Part shown: piece after piece, positions 6,781 to 14,896 of the stretch | How the letters are laid out: the number at the start of each line of letters is the position of its first letter | Position numbering within the stretch: the stretch's first letter is position 1 | Assembly (NCBI GenBank): GCA_021324165.1 | Contig: JAJPJR010000036.1 | Coordinates: 1-44,085, forward strand | Reading direction: 5' to 3' | Source: Armatimonadota bacterium | GTDB taxonomy: Bacteria; Armatimonadota; Fimbriimonadia; Fimbriimonadales; ATM1 | Length of the DNA: 44,085 bases | The notes under the pieces: generated by a model | What the model saw: only the letters and a program-made list of their open reading frames with translations | Told to the model about the DNA's origin: nothing | Database searches by the model: none | Translations under genes and position numbers: made by a program

Positions 6781-8232
6781 ATGCCCGAGATTGACGAAAG
6801 CACCCAGGTCCTGGAGACCTTCGCCGACCGCGACTACAAATGGGGTTTCGAAACCGCCATCGAAACCGACGTCGTGCCGCCCGGACTTAATGAAGATGTC
6901 ATTCGGCTGATCAGCGCCAAAAAGAACGAGCCCGAATGGATGCTCGAATTCCGGCTGAAAGCGTTCAAGCATTGGCAAACGATGCACGACCCCACATGGC
7001 AGAACGTGAAATATGAAACGCCCGATTATCAGGCGATCAGCTATTACGCCGCGCCAAAAAAAATGCCCAAACTCAACAGTTTGGATGAGGCCGATCCCGA
7101 ACTCATCCGCACGTTCGAAAAACTCGGCATCCCGTTGGAAGAACAGAAGATTCTCGCAGGCGTCGCAGTGGATGCGGTATTCGATTCGGTTTCGGTCGCA
7201 ACCACTTTCAAAGAGAAGCTGCGCGAGCAGGGCGTGATCTTCTGCCCCATCAGCGAAGCGATCATCGAGCATCCCGACTTGGTGCGCGAGTATCTTGGTT
7301 CAGTGGTTCCTTACAGCGATAACTTTTTCGCGACTTTGAACAGCGCGGTTTTCACCGATGGTTCGTTCGTTTATGTGCCCAAAGGCGTTCGCTGCCCAAT
7401 GGAGCTTTCCACTTATTTCAGAATCAACGAAAAGAACACCGGACAGTTCGAGCGCACGCTGATCATCGCCGACGAGGGCGCCTACGTTTCTTATTTAGAA
7501 GGATGCACCGCGCCGATGCGCGATGAAAATCAGCTGCACGCTGCGGTGGTCGAGCTGATCGCGCTCAAGGGTGCGACGATCAAATACAGCACCGTGCAAA
7601 ACTGGTATCCGGGCGATAAAGAGGGCAAAGGCGGAATTTACAACTTCGTGACCAAGCGCGGAATCGCGCAAGAAAACGCGAAGATCACCTGGACGCAGGT
7701 GGAAACCGGTTCGGCGATCACGTGGAAATATCCGGGCGTGATTCTGAAAGGCGACAACTCCATCGGCGAGTTTTATTCGGTTGCGCTGACGGCGAACAAA
7801 CAGCAAGCCGACACCGGCACCAAAATGATTCACATCGGAAAGAACACCCGCTCGACGATCGTTTCAAAAGGGATTTCGGCAGGCAATGGTCAAAACACGT
7901 ATCGCGGTTTGGTGAAGGTTAACGCAGGCGCCGAAAACGCGCGCAACTATTCGCAATGCGATTCGATGCTGATGGGCGACAGGTGCGGCGCGCACACGTT
8001 TCCTTATATCGAGGTGAAAAACCCCACAGCGATTGTGGAGCACGAGGCTTCGACTTCTAAAATCGGCGAGGATCAGATTTTTTACTGCCGCCAGCGCGGC
8101 ATTCCCACCGAGGATGCGGTGAACATGATCGTCAGTGGTTTTTGCAAAGATGTGTTTCGGGAACTGCCGATGGAGTTCGCCGTGGAAGCACAAAAGCTTC
8201 TTGGTGTGAGTTTGGAAGGAAGTGTTGGGTGA
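6781..8232 (+). CDS. sufB: Fe-S cluster assembly scaffold SufB
   Basis: The 483-residue product is a full-length SufB, the cytosolic core of the SufBCD complex that builds Fe-S clusters from sulfur delivered by SufS and iron, driven by the SufC ATPase. Typical family segments are visible throughout: [12 protein letters not shown] near the N-terminus, [20 protein letters not shown], the beta-helix region with [40 protein letters not shown], and the C-terminal [16 protein letters not shown], then [19 protein letters not shown]. The ATG at 6781 gives the normal N-terminus; a frame running from 6685 adds a non-family extension. sufC, sufD and sufS are not in the window, although suf genes are usually clustered. 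Confidence 0.95.
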   Translation: MPEIDESTQVLETFADRDYKWGFETAIETDVVPPGLNEDVIRLISAKKNEPEWMLEFRLKAFKHWQTMHDPTWQNVKYETPDYQAISYYAAPKKMPKLNSLDEADPELIRTFEKLGIPLEEQKILAGVAVDAVFDSVSVATTFKEKLREQGVIFCPISEAIIEHPDLVREYLGSVVPYSDNFFATLNSAVFTDGSFVYVPKGVRCPMELSTYFRINEKNTGQFERTLIIADEGAYVSYLEGCTAPMRDENQLHAAVVELIALKGATIKYSTVQNWYPGDKEGKGGIYNFVTKRGIAQENAKITWTQVETGSAITWKYPGVILKGDNSIGEFYSVALTANKQQADTGTKMIHIGKNTRSTIVSKGISAGNGQNTYRGLVKVNAGAENARNYSQCDSMLMGDRCGAHTFPYIEVKNPTAIVEHEASTSKIGEDQIFYCRQRGIPTEDAVNMIVSGFCKDVFRELPMEFAVEAQKLLGVSLEGSVG

Positions 8233-8256
8233 GTTCGGCCCACTCCCAAGTGCATT

Positions 8257-8262
8257 CATAAT
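8257..8262 (+). promoter_or_regulatory. -10 box (CATAAT) of gene 8271-9338
   Basis: CATAAT ends eight bases before the ATG at 8271, with TTCGGC 17 bases upstream as a weak -35. The gene would be transcribed almost without a leader and separately from sufB, which ends 38 bases before the ATG. Confidence 0.4.
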
Positions 8263-8270
8263 GCTTGACG

Positions 8271-9338
8271 ATGGTCGAACTGTTGCTTTCGGTCTGCTTG
8301 AATGGCGGCAGGTGGCATTTTCAAACGGTCGGTTCGTTTCAGGTTTACGGTTCTTATGCTGCTTCGGGGCCGTTTTTGTCGCGCGGCGGTTCGGTCGGGC
8401 TGTCGGTGCCCGAAAAAAGAACGTACCGATTCGATGCAAAAACCAAAAGCGTAACGCTGCTCAGCGTGCAAGCCGTGCATGTGGGAAATGGGGTGAATTC
8501 ATCTTCTCAGGCAGATTGCGATGCCGGGATCATCAGCGCGTATTTGCAAAAAACCGACGACACCGGAACGCTTCTGAGTTGGGATATTGAAACCGGACGT
8601 CAACTGGTTTCGAAACCTGTTTCGTGGAACCGATTTCGCAGAGTCGGCCCTTTGCTCGACGGGTCGTTCAATCTCGCTGCCGGCAAAACGGTCGAAATCC
8701 CGTTCAGCGGCTGGCCGGTGTGGGCAAACGAAGACTTCGTTGTGCTGCTGGAGCCAAGCAAACTTGCGCGGCAATATGGGCCCTATTCCGTTGCGAGTTT
8801 GGTTGACATAAAAAGTGCAAAACCGCTGCACTCCCAGTTGGTGAGTCCCTACGAACAAGGTTTTTATCGCATCATCGGCGATCCGCTGCATCCGCCGTGT
8901 GCTTTTGAATTCGGGTTCTCGGGGGTTGGGGTCGAAGTCTACTCTTATTCGATTTTGAAAGCGGGGTGGGCGCCCTTCGCGCGGAATTATCCGAAGGTGT
9001 GGGATGCTTCGCCGATTGGGGTTCTGGTCAGCGTGGTGGATCGCGGTTATCCTTCGAAAGGGCCGCGATATCCGAGCGTTTCATTCGTTGATCCGGTTTC
9101 GGAAAAAGTTTTGTGGACGAAGCCGGCAGGAGACGATGCGTTTTTGTTCGACGGCAAAGTTGTGTTGTGTGATAAAGAACGTTGGGTGGTGGCAGAGCCA
9201 CGGTCGGGCAAAGTTGGTTTCACATTGCGCGTGGCCGGACGTTTGGTTGCGCGGCGCGGCGCGTTGTTTTTGTTTCAGCTGAAGGCGACCAAACCCCGCC
9301 ACGTGCGATACGAACTGCGCCGCGTCGTGTCGGGTTGA
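8271..9338 (+). CDS. Unknown protein with beta-propeller-like repeats
   Basis: The 355-residue product is not recognised. It lacks a signal peptide and membrane segment. It contains repeated short beta-strand units in the style of PQQ or WD-like propellers: LLSWDIETGRQLV, SVASLVDIKSAKPLHSQ, YPSVSFVDPVSEKVLW and RWVVAEPRSGKVGF, where a strand is followed by Asp/Glu-x-x-Ser/Thr-Gly/Glu-Lys. ATG 8271 is preferred over the TTG two codons earlier because of the -10 box just upstream. It ends seven bases before the convergent helicase gene. No function is proposed. Confidence 0.65.
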   Translation: MVELLLSVCLNGGRWHFQTVGSFQVYGSYAASGPFLSRGGSVGLSVPEKRTYRFDAKTKSVTLLSVQAVHVGNGVNSSSQADCDAGIISAYLQKTDDTGTLLSWDIETGRQLVSKPVSWNRFRRVGPLLDGSFNLAAGKTVEIPFSGWPVWANEDFVVLLEPSKLARQYGPYSVASLVDIKSAKPLHSQLVSPYEQGFYRIIGDPLHPPCAFEFGFSGVGVEVYSYSILKAGWAPFARNYPKVWDASPIGVLVSVVDRGYPSKGPRYPSVSFVDPVSEKVLWTKPAGDDAFLFDGKVVLCDKERWVVAEPRSGKVGFTLRVAGRLVARRGALFLFQLKATKPRHVRYELRRVVSG

Positions 9339-9345
9339 GAGTTTT

Positions 9346-11292
9346 TCACAGCTCCGGCAGCCCGACGCGTTTCAGATAGGCGTAGGTTTGGTCGTAGAAC
9401 TCCGGGCTTCGCGTCCAGTCGGTTTTATCGCCGTTCGGCACCACGATCACCATGCCCTGCCTCGCGCGAGTGAGAAGAACGCGGTAAGCGTTTTTTTGAT
9501 ACTTTTGCGATTCGATATTCCTGATTCGCTCCCATTTGTTCCCTCGAAAACGGAAGTTTTGAAACGTTTTGTCACGGAACCGAAGATCGGCATCCCAAAC
9601 GACGCACGACCAATCAACCTCCAGCCCTTGAATGTGAAACTCCGTTGCAACGTCTTCAAGATAGAATGACGAACGGACATCGTCCGGGTCACCGAGAAAC
9701 CAGTTCACCGGTCTTACGGGAGCCTTTACGTGAATTCCTTGTGCGCGAAGGCGCTCGGCCTGCGATGAGGCAATCATTCCGAATCGTTCACTTCCTCGCG
9801 CATTGCCGCGGACCCACTCCTTGCCTTTTTCCAGAGATCGGGTCAAAAACAGTGGGTATTTCTGAGAGATTTGGTGCAACATTTCTTTGGCACCAGGATC
9901 TTGATTCAGCACCTGATGCACAAATTGCGAAAGTTGTTCTGCACGGAATGATCGCATGGAAACCGACAGGTGAAGCCGTTGATCTTCGACAACTTCGTTT
10001 GGAATCCCGTGCAAGATTTCTGCAACTGCGTATTCGTCGCGATTCAAGTGTGGAGAAATGTGAACGCGCCAATCGCGGAACCGTCTTCCTATCGAGCACA
10101 ACCATTCACCGATCCCAGCTTCGCCTGTGTGAATCTCCTGACCGCCGCCCACCAAACAGATGATTACTGCCCAATCGTCATGACGGTCCAAACATGAAAT
10201 AAGAAACTCAGGCTCTGAGTAATGAAAGTTAGGGATTCTCTTTCGCCTACGCATGAAGTCTCTGGTTTTTTCTAATGTCCATGCTCTTTGAGCTTCATCG
10301 AAAATGGCCACGTGTTCCACGGGCGGCTTTTCATCCCTCCAGCAATCATCTCGGAATCTGTGCACGTTTTGTATGAAAGCCTGAACTGAACGACGCGCTT
10401 CCAAAATTCTTCGCCTTGCTCCCTGACTTGCATCGCGAGCCAGCGCTTCCTGAAGTACTTCCACCAGCGGCCCATTTCCCGACATGAACACGCTGTGCAT
10501 GTTGGACGAGCTATCGAGGTACTGCGTGGCTAAGTTAAGACCTGCGAGAGTCTTTCCCGAACCGGGTACACCCGTGACAAAACAGATGGATTTCCTTCGA
10601 TGCGCACGTGACCGTTCAACGATTTCGGATAGCGCCTGATTTGTGGAAGTGAGATTTGCCGCACCGGCGTCGCTGCGTGCAAGGTCGGCAACACTGTGAT
10701 TCCTATACAAAGCCGTTGCCGCTTCAACGATGGTTGGGGTCGGCCAGTATTGTCCGTTGATCCAGTTGTGCGCAGATATCGGCTGCCCCAAAGGTTGTGC
10801 GAGCATATGTCGAAGGAAAGGTGCGAGATCGTTTGGGCTTAAACAAACGGGATCAAAGACGCGGTCGTCTCTTGCCTTTGGAAATGTTGAAAGCGGAGGA
10901 GCCGTTGCGGCGGTTGCGATTAGGATCGGGACGATCGCCGCATGTTCGCTGGGTCGGTGGAAATACTTCAGGTCTAACGCGTAATCCCAAACTTGTTGGA
11001 TTGCCTGACTTTCGAACGAATCTGCCCCAACCTTAAACTCGATCACAAACACCACCGCGCCGATGATGAGCACAACGTCAATCCGTTTGCCGAGTCGTGG
11101 AACGGTGAACTCCATCACCACGTCGCCTTGGAAACCTGCGACGCTGCGCTTGATGATTTCGACTTCGGTGCTCCAAGCCTCGAGTTCTGTGCCTTTGACG
11201 TCATAACCGCTCGCCAGCGACAGCTCTCCGACGACGGCCTCGGTTGAACTCGAGCAAAAGTCCGAGATGGTTTTGTGGAGGAATTGCGCCAT
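9346..11292 (-). CDS. DUF2075 superfamily 1 helicase with N-terminal nuclease-like domain
   Basis: The 648-residue product joins two parts. Residues about 45-110 carry a PD-(D/E)xK-like core: Asp72 in GKRIDVVLI and Glu85-x-Lys87 in VIEFKVG. From about 232 follows a DUF2075 ATPase: Walker A GVPGSGKT (241-248), Walker B IFDEAQR (330-336), and the C-terminal motif VI-like YRVLLTRARQG (603-613). DUF2075 proteins are putative DNA/RNA helicases, often found with defence genes; a nuclease-helicase acting on foreign or damaged nucleic acid is likely but not shown. It stands alone here. No ribosome site precedes ATG 11292. A repeat block lies directly upstream. Confidence 0.85.
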   Translation of the reverse strand: MAQFLHKTISDFCSSSTEAVVGELSLASGYDVKGTELEAWSTEVEIIKRSVAGFQGDVVMEFTVPRLGKRIDVVLIIGAVVFVIEFKVGADSFESQAIQQVWDYALDLKYFHRPSEHAAIVPILIATAATAPPLSTFPKARDDRVFDPVCLSPNDLAPFLRHMLAQPLGQPISAHNWINGQYWPTPTIVEAATALYRNHSVADLARSDAGAANLTSTNQALSEIVERSRAHRRKSICFVTGVPGSGKTLAGLNLATQYLDSSSNMHSVFMSGNGPLVEVLQEALARDASQGARRRILEARRSVQAFIQNVHRFRDDCWRDEKPPVEHVAIFDEAQRAWTLEKTRDFMRRRKRIPNFHYSEPEFLISCLDRHDDWAVIICLVGGGQEIHTGEAGIGEWLCSIGRRFRDWRVHISPHLNRDEYAVAEILHGIPNEVVEDQRLHLSVSMRSFRAEQLSQFVHQVLNQDPGAKEMLHQISQKYPLFLTRSLEKGKEWVRGNARGSERFGMIASSQAERLRAQGIHVKAPVRPVNWFLGDPDDVRSSFYLEDVATEFHIQGLEVDWSCVVWDADLRFRDKTFQNFRFRGNKWERIRNIESQKYQKNAYRVLLTRARQGMVIVVPNGDKTDWTRSPEFYDQTYAYLKRVGLPEL

Positions 11293-11345
11293 TGCTGGTA
11301 AGAGATTTCTTGGGGCCCCGTGAGTTTATCACGTTGGTTTTCTGA

Positions 11346-11654
11346 TACCCCCTACCCGTTCGCTGCGCTCACGGACTTCCCCCTGATTCCAGGGGGCAGC
11401 GTGGATTGCATAGAATCCATCCTTCCCATTGCATTAGGGGGAAGGTGGCGCGGAGCGCCGGAAGGGGGTTTGGGTTTTATGCACACCCCCTTCACCGTTC
11501 GCTTCGCTCACGGACTTCCCCTGATTCCAGGGGGCAGCGTGGTCAGTGTTGGGTACCCCCTTCACCGTTCGCTCCGCTCACGGGGCTTCCCCCTGATTCC
11601 AGGGGGAAGCGTGGTTTGCATAGAATCAATCCTTCCAACAGATTCCAGGGGGCA
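11346..11654. repeat. Palindromic intergenic repeat block, copy 2 (longest)
   Basis: Three successive copies of the CGTTCGCT-x-CGCTCACGG plus CCCCCTGATTCCAGGGGG module begin near 11357, 11496 and 11565. The first is followed by the GGATTGCA link, a CCTTCCC/GGGGGAAGG hairpin and the GGCGC/GCGCC hairpin, exactly as at 2241-2301. The order of modules differs from the other blocks, so they expanded separately by partial duplication. The stretch between the helicase start (11292) and the histone-like gene (11886) holds no other gene; a 7-base inverted repeat GGAGTGT/ACACTCC lies at 11658-11688. Confidence 0.8.
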
Positions 11655-11885
11655 GAAGGAGTGTGCGACGATTTGATTACGACACTCCAACCGCAAACCT
11701 TTTGCCCTTCGCCGAGCAGTAGGAAAGATGAGTGTTGCAATGCACAATCCGCGTGCCTGGACACACCATCTAAAGCGCGAAGCAATCATCTCGCACTCCA
11801 AAAAGCGCGCAATATTTGACGCCGAACAACTCACAAATTGTTCCCGCCGCGAAACAATCAGCAACGCTGTTTCGTCAAAAATATT

Positions 11886-12302
11886 ATGCCAGAACAAAAA
11901 ACTGTTCGCAAAGCGAAAGAAGACAAAAAGAAAGGAAAATCACCATCAACTCAAGCCGGCGAGTTCGTAAAAGAAGAGATCGAACACGTTCGAAAAGGCA
12001 AACATGGCGCACGCAGCGCAAAGCAAGTCATTGCAATCGGATTATCCAAAGCGCGCCGCGCCGGCGTGAACGTTCCTGCTCAAAAAGGCGCCGCGAAAAC
12101 CGGCCCCACAAAAACCAAAACAAGCGTCTCCAAAACACGCTCAGCTGCAACGAAAAACGCCCTGAAAAAAGAAGGCAAAGCGGCGGCAAGCACAACGGCG
12201 CTTTCGCGTCAAGCCAAGGCGGCAGCAAAAAAACGCACCGCCACCCAGCGCTCGACCAGCGCGAAAAAAGCCGCGAAAACCCGCAAGCGCACCAAAGGCT
12301 AA
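11886..12302 (+). CDS. Histone H1-like/DUF6496-type basic DNA-binding protein
   Basis: The 138-residue product starts MPEQKTVRKAKEDKKKGKSP. The N-terminal 60 residues, including STQAGEFVKEEIEHVRKGKH and ARSAKQVIAIGLSKARRAGV, match a small conserved domain (DUF6496-like) that I know mainly from Proteobacteria. The rest is a Lys/Ala/Thr-rich unstructured tail in the style of bacterial histone H1-like proteins (AAKK, KTRKRT). Non-specific DNA binding and nucleoid compaction are expected from composition. ATG 11886 is chosen because the conserved domain starts there. The last four bases overlap the end of the convergent next gene. Confidence 0.75.
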   Translation: MPEQKTVRKAKEDKKKGKSPSTQAGEFVKEEIEHVRKGKHGARSAKQVIAIGLSKARRAGVNVPAQKGAAKTGPTKTKTSVSKTRSAATKNALKKEGKAAASTTALSRQAKAAAKKRTATQRSTSAKKAAKTRKRTKG

Positions 12303-12766
12303 AGCACAGACCTGGCTGAACGGGAAAGCTCGGCGGGCTCCACCGCACGAAGAACGCACTTGGCCCGCGCCGAACGGATGGACGACGCCTCGCGTTCCGG
12401 CGCGTCGAACCAGAACATCGCGTGCTTGCCCGATGCGTCTATGTCGGTTCCCCGCCTCAGGTCATAGATCGTCTCCCACGGTGTGGCGGCGGTGCGGAAG
12501 TTTTTGTGCTGCGCGTGAATGAAAAAGTGGCCGCCCTTCAACAAAAACAGCCGCTCATCTTCGTGGTTTCTCACCTCGATCTGGCCGTCTTCGCTGCGAA
12601 CTACAATCATGAACTCATGAGCCTCGCCGTCGTGACAAACTTCGGGGTTGTGAAACTCGAACTCAAATTCATACGTGCCGGGTTCGGTGAACACCTCGTA
12701 GCCGTAAACGGTCGTGTCATCGCCACGATCCCAGCTGCTTTGCATCACTGCTTTAATTGGCGCCAT
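12299..12766 (-). CDS. Small soluble protein of unknown function, cupin-like
   Basis: The 155-residue product has no signal or membrane segment. Alternating strands with scattered His and Glu (GTYEFEFEFHNPEVCHD, EAHEFMIVVRSEDGQ, LKGGHFFIHAQHKNF) suggest a small beta-barrel such as a cupin, but the classic cupin His motifs are not clear. The start is well supported: AGGAGG lies eight bases upstream of ATG 12766. It is followed by no further minus-strand gene and overlaps the convergent histone-like gene by four bases. Confidence 0.65.
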   Translation of the reverse strand: MAPIKAVMQSSWDRGDDTTVYGYEVFTEPGTYEFEFEFHNPEVCHDGEAHEFMIVVRSEDGQIEVRNHEDERLFLLKGGHFFIHAQHKNFRTAATPWETIYDLRRGTDIDASGKHAMFWFDAPEREASSIRSARAKCVLRAVEPAELSRSARSVL

Positions 12767-12805
12767 CGGTTTCCTCCTGGATTGAGCGGTGTGCGAACGC
12801 GACGC

Positions 12806-13417
12806 TTATCGCCGATACATGCGGATCAGCGGGAAGCCGATGAGCGATCCACCATAGTTGCCCAAAATGATCGGCCCGCCATAAAGCTGCACAAGCGATC
12901 CGTTGTTCCAGCCCAAAATCCCTGGGCCCAACTGGTCGGCATAACCCTGATTGAAATACATCCAATCTCCCAGCGCGTTGAAATCGCCATACCACCCGCC
13001 TTGCGGCTGAGCGTAGCCTTGTTCAGAAGGCTGTTCGGGCGTCGCATAACTCGGCGGAGTCAGGTCGGCTTCGGTCCAAAGCGCGTGTCCGTCGTCGGTT
13101 CGCACGGCGGTGGTTTTTCCGTTCATCACGATGCGGTGCGCCACCACATAGGCCTGCTTGCCCGAATAGCGCCAAATGCCGATGGCCGTGACTTTGTCTC
13201 CGAGTTGAAACTTCAGATTTCGATCCGCCAAAAATTTCGCAGGCGCAATTGCAACTTCGATCGCCCGCCCTGTGGGCTGCGAAACCAAAATCGCCACCGG
13301 ATCGCCGGTCAACACTCCCACGATCTTTCCGCGAACCGAAATCTCTTGGCTGAACGCCGGCGCGAATGCGCAAACTCCCAATGCCCATGCGCCCACGATT
13401 TTGAAAATCAGTTTCAT
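12806..13417 (-). CDS. Exported protein of unknown function with a possible OB-like domain
   Basis: The 203-residue product has a signal peptide (MKLIFKIVGAWALGVCAFAP, cleavage likely after AFS at about residue 23). Residues about 25-105 form short strands (ISVRGKIVGVLTGDPVAILV, DKVTAIGIWRYSGKQAYVVA) like the OB-fold domains of bacterial periplasmic proteins. The rest is rich in Gly, Tyr and Pro and probably flexible. GGAGG seven bases before ATG 13417 fixes the start; a frame from 13435 has none. It lies 60 bases after the LemA gene and could be part of that transcript. Confidence 0.7.
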   Translation of the reverse strand: MKLIFKIVGAWALGVCAFAPAFSQEISVRGKIVGVLTGDPVAILVSQPTGRAIEVAIAPAKFLADRNLKFQLGDKVTAIGIWRYSGKQAYVVAHRIVMNGKTTAVRTDDGHALWTEADLTPPSYATPEQPSEQGYAQPQGGWYGDFNALGDWMYFNQGYADQLGPGILGWNNGSLVQLYGGPIILGNYGGSLIGFPLIRMYRR

Positions 13418-13477
13418 GTCCGCCTCCTGTTGCAAGAATTGGTATCCAGTCAGACGCTGTTTGCTCGGGCGGAGTTC

Positions 13478-14077
13478 CTATGATGGGGCGGCCGCCCCAG
13501 CAATGTTTGGGGGTTTCCGAATTTCGAGCGAAGACACCTCGAAATAAGGTGCCGGACTCAGGCCTCGGGCTCTGCCGACAAAAGCCGCCGGAAAGCAAGC
13601 AAGAAGCGTATTGAATTCCCGCACGTTGGCGTTATAAAACCGTCGCGCCGCGGCGATGCGGTCTTCGGTGTTCACAAGCTCCTTTTGCAGCTCCAAATAC
13701 TGCTGGCTGGCCTTCAAATCAGGATACGCCTCGATTCTGGCGATCAACTGGTTGACCGATTCCACAAGCCTCTGCTCGACTTTGGCTTGAACGTCCACCG
13801 CCCCGACCTCGTGCATCGCTGCGGCGCGCAGGTCGGCGACTTTCTGCAGCAGCTCGCTTTCATATCGGGCGTACGCTTTGACGGTCTCTACCAGATTCGG
13901 GATCAGGTCGTATCGCCGCCGCAAAACCACATCCACATTCGACCAACTTTCAAGAATCAGGTTTTTCAGATGCACGAACCGGTTGATCGTAAGGAACCAC
14001 CAGATGACAACGATTGCGCCGACAGCAGCTGCGCCGCCGCAAACATAAATAACGATCTTTAGGGCGTCGTCTGTCAT
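13478..14077 (-). CDS. LemA family membrane protein
   Basis: The 199-residue product has one membrane helix (about residues 8-30) and the characteristic LemA helical bundle: LKNLILESWSNVDVVLRRRY, then DLIPNLVETVKAYARYESEL, and near the C-terminus NTEDRIAAARRFYNANVREF with FNTLLACFPA. Length is typical. LemA proteins are inner-membrane proteins of poorly known function. The ATG overlaps the stop of the upstream gene (ATGA), so the two are translationally coupled, a pairing that recalls LemA next to DUF3137-type membrane proteins. Confidence 0.93.
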   Translation of the reverse strand: MTDDALKIVIYVCGGAAAVGAIVVIWWFLTINRFVHLKNLILESWSNVDVVLRRRYDLIPNLVETVKAYARYESELLQKVADLRAAAMHEVGAVDVQAKVEQRLVESVNQLIARIEAYPDLKASQQYLELQKELVNTEDRIAAARRFYNANVREFNTLLACFPAAFVGRARGLSPAPYFEVSSLEIRKPPNIAGAAAPS

Positions 14078-14814
14078 GGATCGTATGGAGAGGGCCAGTA
14101 TGCTTGAAAGCCGATGTCTTGAACCAAGTATTCCGGAATCGTTTCAAGAAACGCTTCCATGTCCAAAACCGCTTCATAAACCTCGTTGGGAGCAAAGTTG
14201 GGGGCAAAGGTCATAAAATAGCATCCGAAAAACTCAAGATGTTTGAGTTTCCACTTCAGCAGCAGTTCCATCGCTTCGGGGTGCAAAAGGTCATAAGCGA
14301 ATTTTAGATCGTCGCTTTGAACCAGATACCGATCATTAAATTCGGCCGATTCGAATTTGATGGCGTGAACACCAAGGCTGTCAATCCACGTGTGCGGTTG
14401 AATCATCAGATGTTTGAACAGCAGCGCACAACGAACTGCGACCACAGAATAGGAAACCTGCTTCTTGTTGCGTCCGCTTTTTTCAGTCCAGGTGCAGCGA
14501 AAACAGTACCAGTCTCGCACGCCGCGGCGCCCTATCATCAATTCGGAAACCGTGACGGTGCCTGCGCGTTTGAACACGCTGAACCCATCGAAACGTGCAA
14601 GAAAAACGGCATCGGCTTCATTGGCGGTTGGAAACCAAGACGGGGCAAAGTCGCTCTGCTCGCTTCCACCCAACCCGTTCGGAAACCAGCCCAGCCCGAG
14701 AGAGCCCGCCACGCTGCACAAAAGCTTTTTCCGCTTCTGTTCGGCTGCGAGGGAAACGGCGGAAAAGACAATCGCCAAAATGACCAGCGCCCCGAACAGA
14801 ATCCATCCCATCAT
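14074..14814 (-). CDS. Membrane protein coupled to LemA
   Basis: The 246-residue product begins MMGWILFGALVILAIVFSAV, one N-terminal membrane helix, followed by a basic segment and a soluble domain. The domain contains DAVFLARFDGFSVFKRAG and CFRCTWTEKSG, which recalls the DUF3137-type partners of LemA, although the similarity is too weak to name it. The start at 14814 has GGGAG immediately upstream; the second ATG (14811) is equally possible, and a frame from 14898 adds an unlikely extension. It overlaps the LemA gene by four bases. Confidence 0.72.
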   Translation of the reverse strand: MMGWILFGALVILAIVFSAVSLAAEQKRKKLLCSVAGSLGLGWFPNGLGGSEQSDFAPSWFPTANEADAVFLARFDGFSVFKRAGTVTVSELMIGRRGVRDWYCFRCTWTEKSGRNKKQVSYSVVAVRCALLFKHLMIQPHTWIDSLGVHAIKFESAEFNDRYLVQSDDLKFAYDLLHPEAMELLLKWKLKHLEFFGCYFMTFAPNFAPNEVYEAVLDMEAFLETIPEYLVQDIGFQAYWPSPYDP

Positions 14815-14883
14815 CTCCCTTTTGGAATTGTGGCACGGCATTGCCGAATGGGGGTAAGCCGCCCAAAAAGCGCAAACCCGCTG

Positions 14884-14889
14884 TATCCT
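14884..14889 (+). promoter_or_regulatory. -10 box (TATCCT) of the PSCyt1/DUF1553 gene
   Basis: TATCCT ends seven bases before ATG 14897, without a ribosome site between, consistent with a leaderless transcript. No clear -35 is seen. Confidence 0.4.
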
Positions 14890-14896
14890 ATTGATC

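Noticed and set aside
11320-11819. Open frames of 118 and 137 codons across the repeat block, and similar ones at 2248 and 30395-30836
   Set aside because: They translate the palindromic repeat modules in several frames and share no codon bias; treated as non-coding repeat.
14829-14844. A sigma-54-like TGGCAC followed by TTGC
   Set aside because: The spacing is one base short of the required -24/-12 distance, and it points into the upstream part of a gene with a better start-proximal -10.
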